NCBI RefSeq assembly: GCF_000967495.1
Contig: NZ_JXXU01000027.1
Coordinates: 1 to 64,000, forward strand
Reading direction: 5' to 3'
From: Vibrio neptunius
GTDB taxonomy: Bacteria; Pseudomonadota; Gammaproteobacteria; Enterobacterales; Vibrionaceae
Length of the DNA: 64,000 bases
The notes under the pieces were generated by a model. The model was not told where the DNA came from. It saw only the letters and a list, made by a program, of their open reading frames with translations, and made no database searches. Below are positions 7,899 to 14,394 of this stretch, in pieces. The position numbers and the translations under genes are program-made. Every line of letters starts with the position of its first letter. Positions within the stretch are counted from its first letter, which is position 1.

Positions 7899-9986
7899 TT
7901 AGGTAGAGGGTGGAAACGCCAAACGTAAATCAGAAGGCTCTGGTTTATCAACGGCGGTTTTTCCATCCACGGCTAACGCTTTACTGTATGCTTGCCAAGC
8001 AACGTCATACACGGCATCGCCTTTGGCAAACTGTACCCCATCGTTGGGGATCTGCTCTGGAGCGTTTCCGGCTCGAAGTTGATAGATCGGCATTAATCCA
8101 CTGTCGGGATAGAGTTGTGACGCAGAAATCGGTACCGCACAACCGCCTAGACCACCACAGGCATTGTCGGCCGGAGGTGAGTATAACTCTGGCGCACCAC
8201 AGCCTGCTTGGACTGCGTTCTTATTGCTCGGCGTAGCGCTGAGGCTTCGACAACCAGCGCCACCTCCGGAGGTTTTCTGCACGAATCCACAACCGCCTTC
8301 CGCTTTACAGCTATTCGAGCCGCGACAGGTGTGAAATATCTGTTTCGATGCGCAGCCATTCTTCGGTTCATCTGGGCCGGGTTGTAGTGCCATACCTTGA
8401 CACGCATGATAAAGATAATCGCGCTCGCGTTCCGGAATACGTTGGTAGTCTGCATCATCTTTGGTTAGCGACAAATCGGGAGCTCGACCAAACACCGCCC
8501 AGCAAATAGAGACACGATCACCCGAGCCAGACATGGATGGGAAAGGGAAGTCGACGTTTTTGTTTGTCCAATACTTGTTAAGTACCGTAGTAATGCCAGC
8601 TATTGCTCCAATTGCGACATGACTCATTTCTTCCCATTGATCATCGCCTCCGGCTTTAAGATTATTGAGCGCAGTTGAGACCGCTTCAGCAGAGGGCAAT
8701 GCCGCAGCATATTGGTTATCTTTATACTCTGCTGTCTGCAAATCGTCAGCCTGCCATTGATTGGCATCTTTCCCGTGCCAGTCTACCCAAGTGGTGATTT
8801 CGCCCGATTCCAACAAGCCTTTCACCTGCTGAAAACGATCATAGTGATCGACGACACCACCAAAAAATCGAGCATGGGCAGCACCAGACATCGGCAGTTC
8901 GTCACCGTGTTCATCATACTGCTTATAATCGGTTTGCAACGCATGGAAGTTAGGCTGGTAGTTCGGCTCGACCGGAGCGCCAACCAAACCGGCGGGCAAG
9001 TCGTGAGCTGGCTCAGTTTTCATGGTCGCTCCTTCACCCTGATCCGTGATCGCGTTCATCAATTGAAAAATTTGCCTTTTCGCTTGGTTGAGATCTTTTG
9101 AATCTACCACGGTTTTCATGCGTGGGAACTCGGCGAGTGGATGGCCAGCTTCTTCGGTATTGAATAAGTCCTGTTGAATAGAGTTCGGATCGAAAAGTTT
9201 ACTAAATAGGCTATTACCATCGCTATAAGTGATGTTTAGATACGCAGCTAGACATTCATACATTGTTGCAATCGTACCAAATAGCGGCAGCTCTGCTTCG
9301 GTTGAGCTTGCGCTCCAACCAGCAAAAGGCACACTACCATCAACGCCCTGATCGTTGGTTGCAATGTACTTATCCCGTTTTTTGGGGCAGATACGACTGG
9401 CGAGAACATCCGATGGCTCCTCAATCAAAAGAAACAGATCAATGCTGTTATCATTTAACTCTTCCAGCGCCACCTTCACCGTGTTGTACGGCGCTTCGGA
9501 CAAATCGGTAAGGTCTAAAATATGCGGAATGGTGGTTTTATCATCACCGTAACAAATCCAGCTGTAGTCAGCGTTCATCAACAATGGCGAGTTAAAATCT
9601 GCTGGCTTTGCTTCGCTACCTGCTACAGTGTTGCTTAAAGCATTGTGAATATTAGCGGCCATTTGCAAGTGCAGCATCTCTTGAATAAAAACACTGAAGA
9701 TCAAGTTGCATGCTTGCTCATTGGCGGTTTGTGGATTAGGCGTGGGCGAAATACCCGGCCAACGGCGACCGAGATAGAGCGCATTACCCTCTCCTGTGAT
9801 TGAGTGCATACCATGTATTGAATACATAGTGGTCATGTATAGCGGTATGGTGAACAGCTCGACATTGATCGCCGCCTGAGTCAGGCAACGCACGGCGTTT
9901 ACATCGGCCAACAAATGGCTAATGTCTCTGTTCGTTAACTGCGCGTTACGTTCTAACTGTAACCCGGCCAAACGTTGAAAATCCAT
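7899..9986 (-). CDS. VioB-type ferritin-like protein with Cys-rich MNIO-substrate-like tail
   Basis: 695 aa. The N-terminal domain (about 20-260) matches the ferritin-like fold of VioB/iminophenylpyruvate dimer synthase proteins, with carboxylate/His iron ligands visible at E43 (NVELFTIPLY) and E103xxH106 (FIQEMLHLQ). Near the C-terminus there is a Gly/Cys-rich segment (about 529-616) with nine Cys, including HTCRGSNSCKAEGGCGF, CGAPELY and NACGGLGGC. This resembles Cys motifs of bufferin-type MNIO substrates. About 76 further residues follow. There is no signal peptide. Start ATG 9986 has AAAGGA upstream. It is the first gene of the operon with the MNIO and DUF2063 genes, which suggests the tail is modified in trans, giving a metal-binding or oxidised-thiol ferritin-like enzyme. 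The ferritin assignment is fairly firm; the substrate role is inferred from motif and context. Confidence 0.8.
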   Translation of the reverse strand: MDFQRLAGLQLERNAQLTNRDISHLLADVNAVRCLTQAAINVELFTIPLYMTTMYSIHGMHSITGEGNALYLGRRWPGISPTPNPQTANEQACNLIFSVFIQEMLHLQMAANIHNALSNTVAGSEAKPADFNSPLLMNADYSWICYGDDKTTIPHILDLTDLSEAPYNTVKVALEELNDNSIDLFLLIEEPSDVLASRICPKKRDKYIATNDQGVDGSVPFAGWSASSTEAELPLFGTIATMYECLAAYLNITYSDGNSLFSKLFDPNSIQQDLFNTEEAGHPLAEFPRMKTVVDSKDLNQAKRQIFQLMNAITDQGEGATMKTEPAHDLPAGLVGAPVEPNYQPNFHALQTDYKQYDEHGDELPMSGAAHARFFGGVVDHYDRFQQVKGLLESGEITTWVDWHGKDANQWQADDLQTAEYKDNQYAAALPSAEAVSTALNNLKAGGDDQWEEMSHVAIGAIAGITTVLNKYWTNKNVDFPFPSMSGSGDRVSICWAVFGRAPDLSLTKDDADYQRIPERERDYLYHACQGMALQPGPDEPKNGCASKQIFHTCRGSNSCKAEGGCGFVQKTSGGGAGCRSLSATPSNKNAVQAGCGAPELYSPPADNACGGLGGCAVPISASQLYPDSGLMPIYQLRAGNAPEQIPNDGVQFAKGDAVYDVAWQAYSKALAVDGKTAVDKPEPSDLRLAFPPST

Positions 9987-10193
9987 AATTGCTTCCTTTG
10001 CTTTCTATACTTTTATAATTGGTGTCCAACACAACAAAGGCTTATTGATACCTATATGCATTAAGACACATAAAGTATATGGTGGATTTTCTATTCCGCC
10101 AGAAATGCACTTAACTCGATTCGGGCGCAGAGGGTATAGGTAGAATTCATCACCTCCCTGTTATTTCTGCTAGACGATTTGTGGATTAATTGA

Positions 10194-10319
10194 ATGAGCC
10201 TAGACACCAAATTAGGTGATAAAGCCTCCACCATAGATGAAATGTTCAACGACAAAACGCTGACGGCCAGTGAAGCGTATGATTTCTTTATGCGGGAAAA
10301 AGAGGAGAATCAGGATTAA
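10194..10319 (+). CDS. Small hypothetical protein
   Basis: 41 aa (MSLDTKLGDKASTIDEMF through EENQD), acidic and soluble in character, with no recognised domain. It sits between the MNIO operon promoter and the VapBC pair. The ribosome-binding site is weak. It could be a remnant of a larger gene; support is composition and an uninterrupted frame only. Confidence 0.35.
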   Translation: MSLDTKLGDKASTIDEMFNDKTLTASEAYDFFMREKEENQD

Positions 10320-10407
10320 GCCTCAACTCAGTGTTTGACGCTTTGATAACATCCAGCGCTCACTGAGGTGGGTGTTGGATGTCATCCACTCCAACGACGT
10401 AAACTTA

Positions 10408-10440
10408 TGGTGCCTGTCCCTAAATGACTTTCTAAATGAC
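10408..10440 (+). repeat. Interspersed repeat, copy 5, upstream of vapBC
   Basis: Exact-core TGGTGCCTGTCCCTAAATGA followed by a second partial unit TTTCTAAATGAC, about 50 bp upstream of the vapBC promoter. Confidence 0.85.
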
Positions 10441-10492
10441 TTTAATGAATTCATAAGCCGCAGAAATTGCGCTGTAAAACGCATGCCTATGC

Positions 10493-10520
10493 TTGACAGA
10501 GATAGCGTATATTTTACACT
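10493..10520 (+). promoter_or_regulatory. Sigma70-type promoter of vapBC
   Basis: TTGACA (10493-10498), 16-bp spacer, TACACT (10515-10520), 37 bp before the vapB start. Toxin-antitoxin promoters are usually autorepressed by the antitoxin complex, but I did not identify an operator confidently. Confidence 0.6.
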
Positions 10521-10557
10521 TAACATAGGTTTGGCATATGCTCAAAAAGAGGGTGTG

Positions 10558-10791
10558 ATGAGAACAGTATCTATTTTTAAAAATGGCAAGAATCAAGCAG
10601 TGCGCTTGCCAAAAGATTTTGAGTTTGACGGCGTCAATGAGCTTGAAATCCACAAAGAGGGTGATGTCATCACCCTGCGCCCAGTTCGTCCAGATTGGCT
10701 TTCATTTGGTGAGCAAGAAAAAGCTGATAGTGATTTTATGGTAAACCGTGAAGATGTGATGAAGGACGAAGGACGATTCAATTTTGAGTAA
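10558..10791 (+). CDS. vapB: VapB-family antitoxin (AbrB/SpoVT type)
   Basis: 77 aa. The N-terminal swapped-hairpin DNA-binding pattern of AbrB-like VapB/VagC antitoxins is visible: VSIFKNGKNQAVRLPKDFEF then ELEIHKEGDVITLRPVRPDW. The C-terminal half (WLSFGEQEKAD to FNFE) is the expected flexible toxin-binding tail. ATG 10558 follows AGAGGG at good spacing; a longer reading frame upstream has no such site. The stop overlaps the start of vapC by 8 nt. It neutralises the PIN-domain RNase and represses the operon. Confidence 0.9.
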   Translation: MRTVSIFKNGKNQAVRLPKDFEFDGVNELEIHKEGDVITLRPVRPDWLSFGEQEKADSDFMVNREDVMKDEGRFNFE

Positions 10792-11206
10792 AAAAATCAA
10801 CTATATGCTCGATACATGTACTTGCGCGTTCATTATGAGAGAGCAACCAATTGCGGTGCTTCAAAAGCTTCAAACAGTGGTTGGTGAACAGCATCGAATC
10901 GTTATTTCAGCCATTACCTATCAAGAAATGCAGTACGGGTTATTGGGGAAAAAAGCTTCACCTAAACATGCTGTGCTTGTTGACGAATTTTTAAAGCGAG
11001 TTGATGAGATTTTACCTTGGGATAAAGCGGCTGTTGATGCAACTACTGAAGTTAAACGCGATCTAATGTCGAAAGGTACACCGATTGGCAACAACGACAC
11101 TGCTATTGCAGGTCACGCCATGTCGGCTGGCTGTGTGCTTGTCACGAATAACATGAGAGAGTTTCAGCGTGTCGAAGGGCTAGAGCTTGAAGATTGGGTT
11201 CGCTAG
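10784..11206 (+). CDS. vapC: VapC-family PIN-domain RNase toxin
   Basis: 140 aa. PIN-domain acidic residues are in the expected order: D10 in YMLDTCTC, E48 in TYQEMQYG, D105 in GNNDTAIAGHA, and the terminal TNNMREFQRVEGLELEDW signature. VapC toxins cleave RNA, often the initiator tRNA. The frame begins with TTG 10784 overlapping the vapB stop; an internal ATG at codon 8 (MLDTC) is an alternative start. The first motif has Cys where MLDTN is more usual, with the catalytic Asp kept. Confidence 0.9.
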   Translation: MSKKINYMLDTCTCAFIMREQPIAVLQKLQTVVGEQHRIVISAITYQEMQYGLLGKKASPKHAVLVDEFLKRVDEILPWDKAAVDATTEVKRDLMSKGTPIGNNDTAIAGHAMSAGCVLVTNNMREFQRVEGLELEDWVR

Positions 11207-11261
11207 AAAGGGAAATTAAAATAGGTTGAACGCTGATTTCTAGATTTTATGGTAGATCTTA

Positions 11262-11296
11262 TGGTGCCTGTCCCTAAATCACCTGTCCCTAAATCA
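11262..11296 (+). repeat. Interspersed repeat, copy 6
   Basis: TGGTGCCTGTCCCTAAATCA immediately followed by CCTGTCCCTAAATCA, a one-and-a-half unit like copies 2, 4 and 5, downstream of vapC. Confidence 0.85.
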
Positions 11297-11458
11297 TCCA
11301 TTAAAGGTATGCTTTTAACATTTAACGACTTTTACTCCAATTTTGTGTCTTCTGGGATGTAAAAAATGTAGTAGCCAAGTTCATTTGACCACTACATCAC
11401 AATATGAGCTCGATTTGGCTTTACAACTGCCTTTTATCGCCGATATGTGTCTTACAAA

Positions 11459-11995
11459 TTAATCAGCCCAACGCACCCAGATATCTTGCATTTTGGCGTT
11501 CAACATCGCATCTACGACACTATCATGTACGAACAGAAATGATGGGTCTTGATCAAGCTTAAACAACAGGCGTTGTTGTAGGGGAATGGCATTGAGTTTG
11601 TTGTCGTCCAAAACAGGGACAGTCACGGCACCGATGGAAGGCGTATCGCAGTGCCATTGTGTTGCGTCTTTGTCCAGTACATCATAGCGATTAAAGACAT
11701 GGAAAAAGACATAGTCGATATCATCAATCGTTTCCAACTCTTGCACGGTTCCGATATCAATTTGAGCTTCTTCATCTAAAGCTGGGCGATAAGGGTTTTT
11801 CAGGCGTTCGACGCCTGCTGGCTCCATCGCGGACAGAATATCCGCGTACTTTTCCGCAAAAAATAGCCGCGGGCATTGACAAAAATCCACCACTAAATCC
11901 GGTTGGATTTCCATCATTCTTACTTTGTTAGCCTGTATAAGGCGATTATTTTTCTGATAGTGAACACTACGATGAAAAATCTGATACTCATTCAT
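11459..11995 (-). CDS. Imm11/DUF1629-like T6SS immunity protein, most distal
   Basis: 178 aa, soluble. The C-terminal signature shared by all immunity proteins in this window is present (NAIPLQQRLLFKLDQDPSF then FVHDSVVDAML), preceded by a diverged N-terminal half. ATG 11995 is preferred because AAAGGA lies upstream; a GTG at 11998 is possible. It is the last gene of the array downstream of the minus-strand PAAR effector, so it is likely a stored immunity gene against a related nuclease toxin. Confidence 0.6.
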   Translation of the reverse strand: MNEYQIFHRSVHYQKNNRLIQANKVRMMEIQPDLVVDFCQCPRLFFAEKYADILSAMEPAGVERLKNPYRPALDEEAQIDIGTVQELETIDDIDYVFFHVFNRYDVLDKDATQWHCDTPSIGAVTVPVLDDNKLNAIPLQQRLLFKLDQDPSFLFVHDSVVDAMLNAKMQDIWVRWAD

Positions 11996-12008
11996 CACTA
12001 TTTTCCTT

Positions 12009-12599
12009 TTAAATTGTCATGCCGAAGCGATCATCCCATTGCAATAATGGCACCAGGTGAAGCCCACTTGCATTCAAGGCAATTAATGGCTCTGCGATGC
12101 TGCTATGGACCAAATAATCCATCATGCCTCTGATTGAAAAAATACGACGCTTATCCAGAGGAATGGAAGCGAGTTTAGTGGGGTCTAATCGACAGTTTCT
12201 AGGGTTTCCAACTTCACCGTCATCTAAACGATCAGAGTATTGACCGTTATCAAAATCGTAAGCATCGACATTATTATCGACGACTAGTACTGAGTACGGG
12301 TACTCATTATCATCATTATGGGTGTACACAGCAGGAAGTAGTTGAACCCTATAAAGATCATAATATTCTAGTACTTTTGTTATTCTCTCCGACAGTACAG
12401 GGTCACTCGGGGCGGCCATCGCTTCGATAAGTGGCACACTTTTTTGCGCTTCTGCAGCGGATTCAATCTGGATAGGAACCTTGAGTGACACAGGATATTG
12501 GAAAACTAGGTAGTGGCTTTTACTACAAGAAACGTAAGGGGAAGGAACTTCACCAGAGCCACATACAAGCACGTAATATTCTTCGTTAATATCTGACAT
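12009..12599 (-). CDS. Imm11/DUF1629-like T6SS immunity protein
   Basis: 196 aa. It begins MSDINEEYYVLVCGSGEVP, like the EYYLIASAGPC start of its neighbours, and has the core LDPTKLASIPLDKRRIFSIRGMMDYLVHSSIAEPL. The middle (about 60-130) is diverged, as expected when each member matches a different toxin variant. It is followed by the next immunity gene after 13 bp, so the two are co-transcribed. Start ATG 12599 has only a weak GGACAA upstream. Confidence 0.65.
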   Translation of the reverse strand: MSDINEEYYVLVCGSGEVPSPYVSCSKSHYLVFQYPVSLKVPIQIESAAEAQKSVPLIEAMAAPSDPVLSERITKVLEYYDLYRVQLLPAVYTHNDDNEYPYSVLVVDNNVDAYDFDNGQYSDRLDDGEVGNPRNCRLDPTKLASIPLDKRRIFSIRGMMDYLVHSSIAEPLIALNASGLHLVPLLQWDDRFGMTI

Positions 12600-12705
12600 T
12601 ATTATTGTCCAATTTGTAGGTCATAGTTTGTCTATCTCAGGTAATAAACAAATCCATCACAGTGAGTAGCTCAATAGCGGGGTAGTCATTATTGGGGCTG
12701 TTGAT

Positions 12706-13257
12706 TTAAGTACATTGTTCACAGGGTATAAAGGTGGTATTGATCGGATTGGTCGCCATGATACGTTCGACAATGGTACGGTGGAACAGAATGTAAGCTG
12801 CCTCTTCCATCTTAAAGATCAGTCGCTGATTGAGTGGCGTTTCAGCAAGGAACTTTTCATCAATGACTATTTTTTTTAATCCCGATACTCCGCCGAATGC
12901 GTTGACACGAGAGTACTCTGACTTATCAAGATCGAGGCATTTAAGCTTTTGCATATAGTTGATGAATAAATAGTCTCTGTGTCCTTTGCTGTTTTTGATG
13001 AACGCCGGCACCCAGTGGATACCGTAGAGGTATTGTAGCCCAGCTTCTATTACCACTCGCTTAGATAAAGCTATGACTCCAGTGCGCACAAATTCCGGAG
13101 TCTCGTAATCGCCTTCCGGCTTAAAGGTTTCGTAAATCCGAATCGGTTCAATAGGCGGGCGGGCACACGCTTTAAAACCAATATAATGTTCATTAAAATC
13201 GCTGACCTCGGCCACCGCGCAGGGGCCCGCGCTGGCAATTAAATAATATTCGCTCAT
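12706..13257 (-). CDS. Imm11/DUF1629-like immunity protein, duplicate of the effector-coupled one
   Basis: 183 aa, very similar to the gene at 13840: both begin MSEYYLIASAGPCA, share ACARPPIEPIRIYETFKPEG, and end HRTIVERIMATNPINTTFIPCEQ. ATG 13257 follows AGGAAA. The 43 bp just upstream (13258-13300) are a copy of the 3' end of the effector gene, showing that the effector tail and immunity gene were duplicated together. Changes between the two copies fall mainly in residues 18-30 and 55-66. Confidence 0.8.
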   Translation of the reverse strand: MSEYYLIASAGPCAVAEVSDFNEHYIGFKACARPPIEPIRIYETFKPEGDYETPEFVRTGVIALSKRVVIEAGLQYLYGIHWVPAFIKNSKGHRDYLFINYMQKLKCLDLDKSEYSRVNAFGGVSGLKKIVIDEKFLAETPLNQRLIFKMEEAAYILFHRTIVERIMATNPINTTFIPCEQCT

Positions 13258-13300
13258 TTTCCTATTTCCAAGTTACCTTTTTTCGTCATCCATTCGCCTT
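13258..13300 (-). repeat. Orphan copy of the effector C-terminal tail
   Basis: On the minus strand this reads GEWMTKKGNLEIGK-stop, against GELMTKKGNLEIGT-stop at the real effector end (14391-14435). It stands directly before the second immunity copy. Confidence 0.85.
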
Positions 13301-13305
13301 TGGTG

Positions 13306-13336
13306 AAAGCCCGCCAAGTGAGTGGCGGGCTTTTTT
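13306..13336 (+). terminator. Hairpin with T-tract
   Basis: AAAGCCCGCC-N10-GGCGGGCTTTTTT. The T-run follows on the plus strand although flanking genes are on the minus strand; on the minus strand only TTT follows. It may block antisense read-through or act as a weak bidirectional terminator. Confidence 0.5.
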
Positions 13337-13416
13337 GTCTAACGCTGTTGATGCTACTGGGCTCGAATAGACGAAGCTGGGGCAAATTCCCCTTGTAAGC
13401 ATCCAATCATAAGGGG

Positions 13417-13830
13417 TTAGTACAATCTATCAAACCACACATCAACTGCGCCTGCTTGTTGCAACCCAATCAGGAAGTCGGTGTTGATCTTCAGCTCTTT
13501 GTTATCCCAAACGAGTGGTGTTTGCTTTGCGACATGGTCATCAAGTGACGATAGTTCCGGTAAGATAGCAAAATCAATAAAGGCATACTCGTCACACGTT
13601 TTATCCAAGTCATGCTCGGTATTGGGCACGTTAAAATCTAACTCTGCCCACCACTGTGTGAGTTGGTCGAGCCACTTTTCATCCAGTTCTTCTAAGATAT
13701 CTTCGTAAATATAGAGGGTTTTGATCTCACCAAAATTCATGTAAACGTCTGGTTGCGTGAAAACAAACTTTGCGCGCTTTTCAGGCAAAATGGTGGCGAT
13801 AGTGGCTTTATCAAAAGGAATAAATGTCAT
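13417..13830 (-). CDS. Hypothetical protein inside the immunity array
   Basis: 137 aa, acidic, soluble, not similar to the surrounding immunity proteins and not recognised. It starts with ATG 13830 (AAGGAC upstream), 9 bp after the effector-coupled immunity gene, so it belongs to the same transcript. Position suggests a second immunity factor, perhaps left from a different toxin tip, but nothing in its sequence proves that. Confidence 0.6.
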   Translation of the reverse strand: MTFIPFDKATIATILPEKRAKFVFTQPDVYMNFGEIKTLYIYEDILEELDEKWLDQLTQWWAELDFNVPNTEHDLDKTCDEYAFIDFAILPELSSLDDHVAKQTPLVWDNKELKINTDFLIGLQQAGAVDVWFDRLY

Positions 13831-13839
13831 GCTATGTCC

Positions 13840-14394
13840 TTATACAATAGACTGTTCGCAAGGTATAAATGTGGTGTTAATCGGATTGGTCGCCATGATA
13901 CGTTCGACGATGGTACGGTGGAACAGAATGTAAGTTGCCTCTTCCATCTTAAAGATCAGTCGCTGATTGAGTGGCGTTTCAGCAAGGAAGTTTTCATCAA
14001 TAACTATTTTTGTTAATCCCGATGCTCCGCCGATTACATTGACATGTGAGTACTCTGACTTTTCAAAATCGAGGCATTTGAGCTCCTGTAGGTAGTTGAT
14101 GAATAAATAGTCTCTATGCCCTTTATTGTTTTTGATGAACGCCGGTACCCAGTGGATACCGTAGATATATTGTAGACCTGCTTCCATTACCACTCGCTTA
14201 GATAAAGCGTCAACTTTGGTGTGTATAAATTCCGGAGTCTCGTAATCGCCTTCCGGCTTAAAGGTTTCGTAAATCCGAATCGGTTCAATAGGCGGGCGAG
14301 CGCACGCTTTATAATCAATATAATCTAGATTTCGAACGCTGACCTCGGTTGACGCGCAAGGGCCCGCGCTGGCAATTAAATAATACTCACTCAT
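13840..14394 (-). CDS. Cognate Imm11/DUF1629-like immunity protein of the PAAR-AHH effector
   Basis: 184 aa, cytoplasmic. Its ATG overlaps the effector stop (ATGA at 14391-14394), the usual arrangement for an effector-immunity pair, so it is the best candidate for the cognate inhibitor. Family features are the EYYLI start, ARPPIEPIRIYETFKPEG, and the C-terminal LAETPLNQRLIFKMEEATYILFHRTIVERIM. Family name rests on the pattern of DUF1629/Imm11 proteins that accompany AHH toxins in Vibrio; no alignment was run. Confidence 0.75.
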   Translation of the reverse strand: MSEYYLIASAGPCASTEVSVRNLDYIDYKACARPPIEPIRIYETFKPEGDYETPEFIHTKVDALSKRVVMEAGLQYIYGIHWVPAFIKNNKGHRDYLFINYLQELKCLDFEKSEYSHVNVIGGASGLTKIVIDENFLAETPLNQRLIFKMEEATYILFHRTIVERIMATNPINTTFIPCEQSIV

